The notes under the pieces are model-generated. The model did not search any database, was not told the origin of the DNA, and saw only the letters and a list, made by a program, of their open reading frames with translations. A DNA stretch of 9,616 nt from NCBI GenBank assembly GCA_030655595.1, contig JAUSNQ010000159.1, forward strand, positions 1 to 9,616, read 5' to 3'. The DNA comes from Paludibacter sp. (GTDB taxonomy: Bacteria; Bacteroidota; Bacteroidia; Bacteroidales; Paludibacteraceae). Positions 1 through 7,491 of this stretch are shown here, in pieces (position 1 is the first letter of the stretch; each line of letters starts with the position of its first letter). The translations under genes were made by a program, and so were the position numbers.

Positions 1-1368
1 GCCTGGAGTCCCGATGGGAAAGTCATTGCGTACACTTCACGCAAAAAAACTGGCAAGGCATACGCTGTTTCCACCAATACCGATATTTATTTTTATGATG
101 TTGAAACCGGGCAAACCAGCAATGTTACTGATGGCATGCTCGGTTATGACCTCAATCCTGTTTTTTCTCCCGATGGTAAATGGCTTGCTTGGGAGAGTCA
201 GGAACGCGATGGGTATGAAGCGGATAAACACCGCTTGTTCATCCTGAATTTGGAAACCGGAGCAAAGTTGGATTTGTCGGTTCGTTTTGATCAAAACGCA
301 GAAGCGCTTGCCTGGTCGCACGACAGTCAGTCGATTTTTTTTGTGAGTGTCTGGCATGCTGTTTCTCAGATTTATAAAGCCGATCTTGCAACCGGCGAAA
401 TCACACAAATTACGACAGGAAAGCATGATTATAAATCGGTGTATCCTGCCGGAAATATGCTTCTTGGAATCAAGTGTTCCATGAGTAAACCGCACGAGAT
501 TTATGCCGTAAATGCGCAATCTGGCGAAGAAGTTGAGCTTTCTTATGAAAATAAAGAAATCCTGGATCAGCTTGCAATGGGGGAGGTAGAACAACGGTGG
601 GTGACTACCACGGATAACAAGCAAATGTTGGTTTGGGTGGTTTATCCTCCTGATTTCGACCCGAACAAAAAATATCCAGCCATACTCTACTGTCAAGGCG
701 GACCGCAATCGCCGGTGAGTCAGTTTTGGTCGTATCGCTGGAATTTGCAGACGATGGCTGCGAATGGTTACATCATTGTTGCTCCCAACCGGAGGGGTTT
801 GCCGGGCTTCGGACAGGAATGGCTGGAGCAAATCAGCGGTGATTATGGCGGTCAGAATATGCAGGATTATCTTTCAGCCATTGATGCTGTCTCCAAAGAA
901 CCTTATGTCGACGAGACTAAGTTGGGTTGTATTGGTGCGAGTTATGGCGGCTTCTCGGCCTTTTGGCTGGCGGGTCACCATCAAAAACGTTTCAAAGCGT
1001 TTATTTCGCACGCCGGTATTTTCAATCTGCAACAACAATATCTTGAAACTGAGGAATTGTGGTTTGCCAACCGGGATATGGGCGGACCCTATTGGGACAA
1101 ACAAAATACCGTTGCGCAACGTACCTATGCGAACTCACCACATCTTTTTGTGGATCAATGGGATACGCCGATTTTGATAACACATGGAGAGAAGGATTAC
1201 AGAATTTTGGCTTCACAGAGCATGTCAGCTTTCAATGCTGCTGTGATTCGCGATATTCCGGCTCAGTTGCTTGTTTATCCTGATGAAAATCACTGGATAT
1301 TGAAACCGCAAAACGGAATTCTTTGGCAACGGATTTTTGCCGAATGGTTGGATAAATGGCTTAAATAG
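1..1368 (+). CDS. S9 family peptidase, dipeptidyl-peptidase 5-like (5' end outside window)
   Basis: This is a serine exopeptidase that would remove dipeptides from peptide N-termini, probably in the periplasm, as part of amino-acid scavenging. Frame 1 is open from base 1, so 455 residues are visible and the N-terminus is missing. The first ~190 residues carry beta-propeller blades (AWSPDGK at 1-7, FSPDGKWLAW at 55-64). The C-terminal half is the alpha/beta-hydrolase domain. The triad is Ser314 in GASYGGF, Asp399 in HGEKDYRI and His431 in DENHW. The Ser-Asp and Asp-His spacings (85 and 32) equal those I recall for Porphyromonas gingivalis DPP5 (S542, D627, H659). On that basis about 228 residues lie upstream, giving a normal length near 683. 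The signal peptide is not visible. Another S9C acylaminoacyl-type peptidase is the main alternative. Base composition is clearly less AT-rich than in the minus-strand genes from 3383. Confidence 0.9.
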   Translation, partial: AWSPDGKVIAYTSRKKTGKAYAVSTNTDIYFYDVETGQTSNVTDGMLGYDLNPVFSPDGKWLAWESQERDGYEADKHRLFILNLETGAKLDLSVRFDQNAEALAWSHDSQSIFFVSVWHAVSQIYKADLATGEITQITTGKHDYKSVYPAGNMLLGIKCSMSKPHEIYAVNAQSGEEVELSYENKEILDQLAMGEVEQRWVTTTDNKQMLVWVVYPPDFDPNKKYPAILYCQGGPQSPVSQFWSYRWNLQTMAANGYIIVAPNRRGLPGFGQEWLEQISGDYGGQNMQDYLSAIDAVSKEPYVDETKLGCIGASYGGFSAFWLAGHHQKRFKAFISHAGIFNLQQQYLETEELWFANRDMGGPYWDKQNTVAQRTYANSPHLFVDQWDTPILITHGEKDYRILASQSMSAFNAAVIRDIPAQLLVYPDENHWILKPQNGILWQRIFAEWLDKWLK

Positions 1369-1385
1369 CCACTGAGATTTTTATT
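1357..1385 (+). terminator. Possible weak terminator after the S9 peptidase
   Basis: A 5-bp stem, TGGCT (1357-1361) with AGCCA (1367-1371), encloses a 5-nt loop and overlaps the peptidase stop codon. A T-rich stretch follows at 1378-1385. The stem is short and no G+C-rich core extends it, so this is a tentative call. Confidence 0.25.
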
Positions 1386-1431
1386 TATATCCCTTGCAAC
1401 ATTTTATTCATCTTATTCATCAATAGGGTAA

Positions 1432-1992
1432 ATGTCTGATAACCGCTTCGACGAGGAACTACAAATCATAGCTGCAGCAAAGAGGGGGGAGGCAAAAGCG
1501 CAAAAAAAAATATATGAGCGCTATGCTTCAACCATGATGAGTGTGTGCTATCGGTATGTAAGCGATACCGAGACAGCGAAGGATTTGTTGCAGGACGGAT
1601 TTATCAAATTATTCACCAAGATTGATACCTATTCCGGCATCGGTTCGTTTGGAGGTTGGGCAAGGCGAGTATTTGTTACCACCTGTTTAGAATACCTCCG
1701 ACATAAAGATGCATTGAAGTTGAGTTCAACGATAGATGATTACGAACACAGTCTACCCGAAATGGAATCCTCAGTCATGGAGAAAATATCAGCGGATGAT
1801 TTGTTGAAATTAATATCGGAATTGGCTGAAGGCTACCGGACTGTCTTTAACTTATTTGCAATCGAAGGCTACACGCATGCTGAAATAGCTGTGATGCTCG
1901 GTGTGAGTGAGGTTACATCCAGAACACAATTTATGAGAGCTCGCAAACTTTTACAGAAGTCAGTTTTACAATTAGAACAAAATGGAAAATGA
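1432..1992 (+). CDS. ECF (extracytoplasmic function) RNA polymerase sigma factor
   Basis: This 186-residue protein would direct RNA polymerase to a small set of promoters in response to an envelope signal. Region sigma-2 covers about residues 28-93, with the segment around AKDLLQDGFIKLF (49-61) fitting region 2.2, the core-binding part. Region sigma-4 covers about 122-175, with a helix-turn-helix at YTHAEIAVMLGVSEVTS (147-163) that would read the -35-type element. The length is typical of ECF sigmas. The ATG at 1432 is chosen because it gives a complete sigma-2 N-terminus; only a weak AGGG lies upstream. The gene overlaps the next one by 11 bp (1982-1992), so the two are almost certainly co-transcribed and translationally coupled. 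That suggests the downstream protein controls this factor. ECF subgroup and target genes cannot be told from the sequence. Confidence 0.93.
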   Translation: MSDNRFDEELQIIAAAKRGEAKAQKKIYERYASTMMSVCYRYVSDTETAKDLLQDGFIKLFTKIDTYSGIGSFGGWARRVFVTTCLEYLRHKDALKLSSTIDDYEHSLPEMESSVMEKISADDLLKLISELAEGYRTVFNLFAIEGYTHAEIAVMLGVSEVTSRTQFMRARKLLQKSVLQLEQNGK

Positions 1993-3253
1993 TAAACATA
2001 ATCACTTGAACGACCCTTTCTTAGAGCAGGTCAGACAAAAACTCGAGCATCATCAGATGCCTGTTGAAGCTGAAGTGTGGAAAGGTATCCAAGATCAGAT
2101 CACTCTTAAAAAGAGATTTGTTCCTGCGTGGGTGTATGTTTCCATCAGCGTGGCTGCGGGATTGGCACTGATTTTTTCACTCGGCAATTATTTATTTTTG
2201 AATCAGGTGTCTGAAGAAACATCAGCAGAAATGGTACAGACTCAAACTGAAATTGTTCGGGCAGATGCAGTTCAAGAAACAATTGAAGTGGAACTTGCTG
2301 TTTCGGGAACATCGACTACTATTCCTGAAAAACAAGTTTTGGTTTCATCACACAAAAAGAAAACCCTTGAGCCGGCTGAAAAATTACTCGTCGTTGAAAC
2401 CTCCGAACCTTTTGTTGCACAACAATCGGAGACTGAAATTGCAGTTGTAGAAGAACCAAGCTCGGTAATAACCCCAAAACCGAAAGAAGAACGCTCTACA
2501 GAAACAGCAGAAAAGCCAGTTCAACAAAAATCGACCAAGAAACTGACCGAGTTGGTTGATGAACTTGCCGAAGATTGGACAGATTTGATTAGAAAGAAAA
2601 AAGATAATCAGGCCTTGTTGGCAGCAGGATTTGGATCCGGAATCGGAAGTTCATCAGTTACGTTAACACCAAGATCGCGCTCATACAGAGGTGAAAGTCT
2701 TGTTGATGTGGAAACAAGTTACAGCAGCATCCTGACTCCAAACGATTTTCTCCAAAAAGAGTATTTACCTCCTGTATCGTTGGGCTTGAGTGTTCGACTG
2801 CCTTTAGATGAGCGTTTTGCTGTGGAGAGCGGTTTGATTTATACCTATTTGCTAACCAAACTGTCGGGTAGCAGAGTCGGGGACTACAGAGCAGACCTGA
2901 ATTTGCATTATCTGGGTATACCGCTGAATCTGGTTGCATCATTGCTGAAAGAAAGAAAATGGGAAATTTATCTTGCTGCCGGAGGGATGATTGAAAAAGG
3001 ATTACGGTCTGATTACAATCAGTATCAGAATTTCGATGGAACTGAGATTACTACCGATGCAAACACTGCTGTTGAGGGTGTTCAATGGTCATTAAACGGA
3101 ACATTAGGTGTTTCTTATGCAATTGGCAAACAGGTTTCTCTATATCTCGATCCAAAATTATCTTATTATTTCGAGAACGAACAACCATTTAGCATCCGAA
3201 AAGAATTGCCGCTTTTGATTGGGGTGAATGCCGGAGTGAGAATGTCGTTGTAG
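1982..3253 (+). CDS. Predicted anti-sigma-like membrane protein with C-terminal outer-membrane beta-barrel domain
   Basis: This 423-residue protein has four visible parts. Residues 1-45 are a charged, helical, cytosolic-looking segment with the pattern PVEAEVWKGIQDQI, common at the start of Bacteroidota anti-sigma-like proteins. Residues 47-73 are one strongly hydrophobic helix preceded by KKR, predicted to span the inner membrane with the N-terminus inside. Residues 77-210 are a low-complexity linker rich in Glu, Thr, Val, Lys and Pro. Residues 211-423 have the alternating strand pattern of a small outer-membrane beta-barrel of the OMP_b-brl/PorT-like type (for example SLGLSVRLPL, AVESGLIYTYL, and a final strand GVNAGVRMSL). 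The 11-bp overlap with the sigma gene implies co-regulation, and the N-terminal segment probably binds the sigma factor. The sequence supports the domain layout. The sigma-binding role is inferred from context, and no sigma-binding residues can be named. Confidence 0.75.
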   Translation: MENDKHNHLNDPFLEQVRQKLEHHQMPVEAEVWKGIQDQITLKKRFVPAWVYVSISVAAGLALIFSLGNYLFLNQVSEETSAEMVQTQTEIVRADAVQETIEVELAVSGTSTTIPEKQVLVSSHKKKTLEPAEKLLVVETSEPFVAQQSETEIAVVEEPSSVITPKPKEERSTETAEKPVQQKSTKKLTELVDELAEDWTDLIRKKKDNQALLAAGFGSGIGSSSVTLTPRSRSYRGESLVDVETSYSSILTPNDFLQKEYLPPVSLGLSVRLPLDERFAVESGLIYTYLLTKLSGSRVGDYRADLNLHYLGIPLNLVASLLKERKWEIYLAAGGMIEKGLRSDYNQYQNFDGTEITTDANTAVEGVQWSLNGTLGVSYAIGKQVSLYLDPKLSYYFENEQPFSIRKELPLLIGVNAGVRMSL

Positions 3254-3286
3254 GTTGTAAGTTTGTATTGCCATTTCGGCTGTTTT

Positions 3287-3354
3287 GCACCGGTATGTTG
3301 CTAGGTACAGCACCGGTGTGTTGCTAGGTACTGCAACGATAGGACATTTAATTA
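3287..3354. repeat. 23-bp tandem repeat block, copy A (two units plus conserved tail)
   Basis: Two adjacent 23-bp units lie at 3287-3309 and 3310-3332. They differ at two positions (A/G at unit position 9 and A/T at the last base). Each unit reads GCACCGGT, then RTGTTGCT, then AGGTACW. A spacer follows, then the tail TAGGACATTTAATTA at 3340-3354. The same unit family and tail recur at 7492-7605. The block lies between the 3' ends of two convergent genes. I do not recognise a named repeat family. Confidence 0.85.
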
Positions 3355-3382
3355 GGGACGAAATATCCGTAGAAACATTGCA

Positions 3383-3793
3383 TTATGTCGAAGGAAAATA
3401 TTCATTTATATTGCCACATATCAGGCAAACATCTCTATGAACACACAACAAATGCCCACATTTTAAGCATTTCCATTTTACCTTCTCAATTTCAATGAAT
3501 GAATTTAAACTGGTTTCTTTTATTTTTTGCAGGTTTTGGATAGGACTTTCTCCATATTTGGCGATATATCGTTTATCCAAAGCTTTTATACGTTTACACG
3601 GAAATTTCACACATTCATAACACAGCAACTTTTCATTGCCTTTTTTTTCGACACATGTTATTATACTGCAAACTGTACAGTGATATGGCTTATTGCCGAT
3701 GTTGTTACAACCTACACATTTGTTTTTACTTCGCTGAAATCCCAAACAAATATCGCAAATTACACCACAGGGAGCGATAGTTAAATTATTCAT
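3383..3793 (-). CDS. DUF3795-type cysteine-rich protein, probably zinc-binding
   Basis: This 136-residue protein contains 16 cysteines. The N-terminal layout APCGVICDICLGF, with Cys9, Cys13 and Cys16, then CxxC at 26-29 and 39-42, and Cys47, Cys58, Cys61 and Cys66, matches the DUF3795 family as I know it. A second cluster at 109-126 (CLKC, Cys117, then CLIC) looks like a separate zinc ribbon. There is no signal peptide, so the protein should be cytosolic, binding zinc or perhaps an iron-sulphur cluster. The family has no established function that I can state. The gene follows the RloB gene on the same strand after a 40-bp gap, so it may be a third gene of that operon. The region before the ATG is A-rich, as usual in Bacteroidota. 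Confidence 0.8.
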   Translation of the reverse strand: MNNLTIAPCGVICDICLGFQRSKNKCVGCNNIGNKPYHCTVCSIITCVEKKGNEKLLCYECVKFPCKRIKALDKRYIAKYGESPIQNLQKIKETSLNSFIEIEKVKWKCLKCGHLLCVHRDVCLICGNINEYFPST

Positions 3794-3833
3794 GATTTTT
3801 TTTAATGAGAAATTTGAATGTCAACAAGCAAAT

Positions 3834-4520
3834 TTACTTTTTCAAGTTTGAATTCAGCATTTCTACCAGTTTATAAACAAGTGTAACCGGATTTTGCTTG
3901 TGATATTGCAGTTCCTGTTTTGCCAAGAACAGTTTCTCTGCTCTGTTTATTGCTTCACTTGGGTCTGCTCGTGGATCGTCTTGCAAGCGTTTATGATTTT
4001 CTGTGCAGAATTTCCATTTCTTGCCAACTTTCTCGTAATTAGTTCCCCATAACTTCCCTAACTGTTCATAATAGAAAGTGCGATGATTCTCATTGTCAGT
4101 GTATTGGTAGTGTAAGTAAAACCATAACTCAAACGCATCGTTTGAATATGCTACATGATAACCCAATTCTTTTGCTTTGGCAATGGAATTGTCAAAGTCG
4201 GGAATACAGTTTGCAACATCAAGCTTTATGTCCAAATCATAAACACACCAAACTTCGTCACATTGCTCTATTTGTTGAATTTTTTCCGTGTGTTCAACTA
4301 ACTGTAGTTTGGATTGTCCCAATGAAAAGAGCTTGACTGTCAAGGTCGATACAAGAAATGACTTGAAATACAACTCTTCGGTTTGTCCTTCGCAAACAAT
4401 TAAAATTGTCTTGTTTGGAACAACTGTTTCAACCTTATATTCGGAAGCTTTTACTTTCTTTAACCAAGGTTTTTGACCTTTCAGATCTGTTTTCTTGATA
4501 TAGGTTTGTTTCTTAGGCAT
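3834..4520 (-). CDS. rloB: RloB-family TOPRIM-like protein, probable effector of an ATPase-coupled defence system
   Basis: This 228-residue protein fits the RloB family (also the AbiLii component of AbiL), thought to have a TOPRIM-like nuclease fold. Visible signatures are VCEGQTEELYF (42-52), supplying the first acidic residues (Glu44, Glu48, Glu49); VYDLD (93-97), a DxD metal-binding pair (Asp95, Asp97); SNDAFELWFYLH (126-137), the family hallmark; and a C-terminal NPVTLVYKLVEML (210-222). The N-terminus is basic. The ATG at 4520 overlaps the end of the ATPase gene by 8 bp, indicating translational coupling and joint function. By analogy with AbiL and other ATPase/TOPRIM pairs it would act on nucleic acid during phage infection when triggered by the ATPase. 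Family membership rests on motifs; the antiphage role is inferred from context. Confidence 0.85.
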   Translation of the reverse strand: MPKKQTYIKKTDLKGQKPWLKKVKASEYKVETVVPNKTILIVCEGQTEELYFKSFLVSTLTVKLFSLGQSKLQLVEHTEKIQQIEQCDEVWCVYDLDIKLDVANCIPDFDNSIAKAKELGYHVAYSNDAFELWFYLHYQYTDNENHRTFYYEQLGKLWGTNYEKVGKKWKFCTENHKRLQDDPRADPSEAINRAEKLFLAKQELQYHKQNPVTLVYKLVEMLNSNLKK

Positions 4521-5808
4521 CTTTCTCCATTTTAAAAAGTTGATTAAAATCGCCTAAAAATGGGATTGCTCCATATTTCCCTTTAATATAATCCTTCTCG
4601 AAAGAAGCCGAGTTTCTGATTCCTTTAAATTGTACCAACGAGTACAAATGACTTTCTCCGTATTTATCTTTTTCTACAAAATCAATTTGGTCACGTCTTA
4701 ATAAATCTGCCGATAACAAATTGGTATCGTGGGTTATGAAGATTAATTGTGCCGAACTATTTCCTTGTGAATTAAATAATTCGACAATTTTTTTAGAGAT
4801 TAAAGGGTGTAGTCTTGCATCAAATTCATCAATGACCAATGTTTCTCCATTTTCGATAGCCTTGATAATAAAAGAACTAATCTCAAACATTTTCAATGTG
4901 CCTTCCGACTGTGAAGATAAAAACTGTAAGTTTGCTTCTCCGATTTTTTCTCTTTTTGAATTAAACTTATCGTGCATCGAAATAACAGAACCAATTTTAT
5001 TGTCGTGTTCCATTTTTTTGAGATATTCTACAGGTGGTTCTTTTAATAAATCATTGTTTGTCGGTTCAATAACATCCAACGAATTAATTCCTACATCTGC
5101 AATTTTCAGAAATTCAGTGATTTTATTCTTGGTTTCTTCATTTTTTAGATTTGTGCCGGAAATATTATATAACTGTTTGTCTTGCAGACCACTTAGAACT
5201 GTAATTGAAGAAATGGCGTTTAAGATTTGCTTCGACAATTTTCCGTTCATGGCAGCAACGGCTGATAAAAACAAAGAATTGCATCTAAATACTTCATTGT
5301 CGCCTTCGCTGTCATTATAAATTGATAAAAGTTTATGACCTTCCTCAAAATGAAGCTTACTAATATCGCTAATCGTATTATTCTCTCTTACAAAATAGCA
5401 AACTTCTCTTTCGTTTGGCACACCAAACAGCCATTCGCTTTTAATTACTTTGTCGGTAACTTCAAAACCATATCTGAATTGGATTTTATTCATTTCGAAT
5501 AACAATTGAAAAAAGGAGGGTTTATTGTCTGTATCAACCGATAATTTGAAATTCTCAATCAGGTCAAGTGCTTTTTCATCTTTGACTGAATTTTTAATAA
5601 TCTTAATAAAACTCACAAGCGCTTTTACAATATTACTTTTACCGCTTGCATTTGCCCCATAAATGGCTTTGCTTTTAAGCAAAGATTGCTTTTCATTAAG
5701 CACAATAATATTATTCTGGGTGAGCTCATTAATTTTTGAAGCAGTCATATTCAAAGATTGGATTTCCTTGAACGACCGATAATTCCCGAAGCTAAATTCC
5801 TTAATCAT
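4513..5808 (-). CDS. RloA/AbiLi-like AAA (SMC/ABC-type) ATPase
   Basis: This 431-residue ATP-binding protein is the likely sensor or regulator partner of RloB. Motifs, numbered from the chosen start, are an N-terminal MIKEFSFGNYRSF strand typical of AAA_21/RecF-like ATPases, Walker A GANASGKSN at 51-59, an ABC-type signature LSSQSEGT at 297-304, Walker B TLVIDEFD at 323-330, and a switch-histidine segment FITHDTN at 357-363. The ~240 residues between Walker A and the signature are the family-specific insertion. I chose ATG 5808-5806 because it opens directly with the conserved MIKEF strand, has AAGGA about 8 nt upstream, and lies 3' of a promoter at 5841-5848. Upstream start codons (TTG 5892, ATG 5883) would fall before that promoter. 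The stop overlaps the rloB start by 8 bp. The gene is visibly AT-rich compared with 1-1368, consistent with transfer. Confidence 0.85.
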   Translation of the reverse strand: MIKEFSFGNYRSFKEIQSLNMTASKINELTQNNIIVLNEKQSLLKSKAIYGANASGKSNIVKALVSFIKIIKNSVKDEKALDLIENFKLSVDTDNKPSFFQLLFEMNKIQFRYGFEVTDKVIKSEWLFGVPNEREVCYFVRENNTISDISKLHFEEGHKLLSIYNDSEGDNEVFRCNSLFLSAVAAMNGKLSKQILNAISSITVLSGLQDKQLYNISGTNLKNEETKNKITEFLKIADVGINSLDVIEPTNNDLLKEPPVEYLKKMEHDNKIGSVISMHDKFNSKREKIGEANLQFLSSQSEGTLKMFEISSFIIKAIENGETLVIDEFDARLHPLISKKIVELFNSQGNSSAQLIFITHDTNLLSADLLRRDQIDFVEKDKYGESHLYSLVQFKGIRNSASFEKDYIKGKYGAIPFLGDFNQLFKMEKDA

Positions 5809-5840
5809 AATCTTATTCCTTTTTAGTTGTGTTGACGATG

Positions 5841-5848
5841 CAAATATA
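5841..5848 (-). promoter_or_regulatory. Promoter -7 element of the ATPase-RloB operon
   Basis: The minus strand reads TATATTTG, a full match to the Bacteroidota -7 consensus TAnnTTTG. Transcription should start near 5835, giving a leader of about 27 nt before the ATG at 5808. A possible -33 element TTG lies 22 nt upstream, slightly further than usual, so only the -7 part is well supported. Confidence 0.6.
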
Positions 5849-5934
5849 CGACTAAATTTGATAAATCGCTCAATTAAATCCATTATATGCAAAATAATTG
5901 TAAATATAATTATTAAGGATGATATTTTAGCGTC

Positions 5935-6177
5935 TTAAAACCGGATGTTTCCAATCAAAGTATTTACTCCACGTGCCTGATTGATTGTATGATTGTTGTC
6001 GATACGGTTATTTGGAAAAACAATATAAGCCCCAATGGTCGAACCTGTGTTAAAAAGTTCATCTACCTCGTTTGGGATTTGATTTGTAATCCAATGCTTT
6101 CGTATATGGTTCTTATACGAGATACTATCGGTAGAATTAATCCAAACAGGCTGTACATACCAAGCTGTTTTCCTCTT
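5935..6177 (-). pseudogene. Remnant of a DUF6994-like gene (internal fragment, disrupted)
   Basis: A minus-strand frame of 80 codons without a usable ATG encodes a segment resembling, from memory, the central part of DUF6994-family hypothetical proteins. Recognisable pieces are QIPNEVDELF (33-42), GSTIGAYIVFPNNRID (45-60) and TINQARGVN (64-72). In the family the segment after ARGxN continues as DRFDLTLECIRR, but here it ends at a TAA (5935-5937) straight after IRF. On the 5' side the frame closes at a TGA at 6178-6180. Another frame stays open there to a TAG at 6228-6230 and encodes RLFDEWGDKGDERGK, so a one-base loss in the run at 6168-6171 is possible. The 5' and 3' portions expected for a full gene are absent. 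Function is unknown, and the fragment is probably not expressed. Confidence 0.55.
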
Positions 6178-6279
6178 TCATCACCCTTATCACCCCATTC
6201 GTCAAATAATCTTTTTAATAAATATTTCTATTCGTACCTTTCTATGAATAAAAATTTCGAATATTTTCATTTTCTTTAC

Positions 6280-6364
6280 GCCACGAAGTGGCAATATATA
6301 ATAACCCAATGGCAACCCCTTGGGATATTATATAATTAAAAACGATATACGCCCTATGAAGGGC
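6280..6364. other. Cluster of three hairpins in the leader of the hydrolase gene
   Basis: The gene-poor stretch between the ATPase promoter and the hydrolase holds three consecutive inverted repeats. The first is GCCAC/GTGGC around a GAA loop (6280-6292). The second has arms 6296-6309 and 6320-6333 with 13 of 14 positions paired and a 10-nt loop. The third is GCCCT/AGGGC around ATGA (6351-6364). The long arm ends in TATTATAT rather than a T-run, so a simple terminator is not favoured. The cluster ends 25 nt before the ATG at 6389. It could be a 5' leader structure or a dispersed intergenic repeat; I cannot assign it to a known RNA family. Confidence 0.55.
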
Positions 6365-6388
6365 AATAAATTAATAAAAACAATTAAG

Positions 6389-7483
6389 ATGAAAAACAAA
6401 ATTCTTAAAACCATGCTGTATGTTGTAAGTACTATAGCTGTGATTATTGTTCTTGCAATGATAACACTGTGGATTAAAAGCCCCGGCGTTTCAGAAACGA
6501 TAACCGATGCTGATGGCAACCTTGTGGAAGGAAGTATTTCACTGATAGAAAAAGTAACCCTCGGCGGACAAGAACAATACATCATTATTCGCGGAGTTGA
6601 CAAAACCAAGCCCATTATGCTGTTCCTGCATGGCGGTCCCGGAAGTCCTGAGGCTGCTTTTATAAAACATTACAACCCTGATATTGAGCATGATTATGTG
6701 ATGGTTTACTGGGAGCAAAGAGGAGCAGGGAAGTCATTTTCAAAAAACATTCCTCCCGAGAGTATGAACCTTAAGCAGCTGATTGCCGATACCCATGAGC
6801 TAAGCGAGTATCTTGTAAATCGTTTTAATCGTGAAAAGATATGCTTGATGGGGCATTCATGGGGTTCATTATTGGGGATTCTAACCGCTTACCAGCACCC
6901 TGAACGCTACCATGCATACTTTGGCATTGGTCAGGTATGTCACCAATTTAAGGGCGAGCAAATTTCCTTCAACTGGGCATTAGACCAAGCGGTTGAGCGC
7001 AACGACACCAAAGCCATTGAATCGCTCAAAAACATCAATTTTCCCGATTCCACTGCCGGTATTGATAAATGGATGAACTACCTGATGATGGAAAGAAGAT
7101 TTGTAAACCGTTACGGAGGTGGCACAACAAGAGAAATAACGGGCATGTGGCCGTTGGTAAAATTAGTGCTGAATTCGGAAATCTATACTTTCAGTGAAAA
7201 GATGAATTTCATGAATTCCAACATGTTTTCTTTGAAAAGTATGTGGCTTGATGTTATCAACACGAACCTCTTCAATGAGATTGACAGTATGAAGGTTCCT
7301 GTTTATATGTTTCATGGAAAATACGACTACACAACCCCTTATCCTTTGGCAAATGATTTTTATCAGCAGCTGAAAGCACCTCAAAAAGGGTTCTTCTTAT
7401 TCGAAAACTCAGCACATAGTCCGATTATGGAAGAACCGGAAAAGTTCAATGCTATACTGCGCGGGTTAACTGACAAATTATAG
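6389..7483 (+). CDS. Membrane-anchored alpha/beta hydrolase, proline iminopeptidase-like (S33)
   Basis: This 364-residue hydrolase would cleave peptide or ester bonds, tethered to the outer face of the inner membrane. Residues 8-29 form a hydrophobic signal-anchor after a Lys-rich start (MKNKILK). The catalytic domain shows the oxyanion motif HGGPGSP (81-87), WEQRGAGKS (108-116), the nucleophile Ser157 in GHSWGS, Asp313 in HGKYDYTTP and His343 in ENSAHSP. All three triad residues are therefore present. HGGPG and WEQRGAGKS are typical of prolyl iminopeptidase-like enzymes, but the substrate cannot be read from sequence. I chose ATG 6389 because it starts just before the signal-anchor and follows the A-rich AATAAAAACAATTAAG. 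In-frame earlier starts (TTG 6320, ATG 6356) lie inside hairpins. The gene stands alone on its strand, with minus-strand genes on both sides. Confidence 0.87.
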   Translation: MKNKILKTMLYVVSTIAVIIVLAMITLWIKSPGVSETITDADGNLVEGSISLIEKVTLGGQEQYIIIRGVDKTKPIMLFLHGGPGSPEAAFIKHYNPDIEHDYVMVYWEQRGAGKSFSKNIPPESMNLKQLIADTHELSEYLVNRFNREKICLMGHSWGSLLGILTAYQHPERYHAYFGIGQVCHQFKGEQISFNWALDQAVERNDTKAIESLKNINFPDSTAGIDKWMNYLMMERRFVNRYGGGTTREITGMWPLVKLVLNSEIYTFSEKMNFMNSNMFSLKSMWLDVINTNLFNEIDSMKVPVYMFHGKYDYTTPYPLANDFYQQLKAPQKGFFLFENSAHSPIMEEPEKFNAILRGLTDKL

Positions 7484-7491
7484 GATATTTG

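Noticed and set aside
2253..2942. Additional short open frames on both strands inside the anti-sigma/barrel gene, and similar ones inside the S9 peptidase (37-1283).
   Set aside because: They lie entirely within well-supported genes in other frames and show no domain pattern.
5809..5892. A longer N-terminus for the ATPase, starting at TTG 5892 or ATG 5883.
   Set aside because: The extra residues lack family character, contain the promoter element at 5841-5848, and precede a better start with a Shine-Dalgarno-like AAGGA.
5989..6339. A 116-codon plus-strand open frame in the gene-poor region.
   Set aside because: It runs antisense to the DUF6994-like fragment, has no family resemblance, and its end runs through the hairpin cluster. 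It looks like a chance frame.
6320..6388. Earlier in-frame starts for the hydrolase (TTG 6320, ATG 6356).
   Set aside because: Both lie inside hairpin arms or loops, and the added residues are polar. The ATG at 6389 gives a standard signal-anchor.
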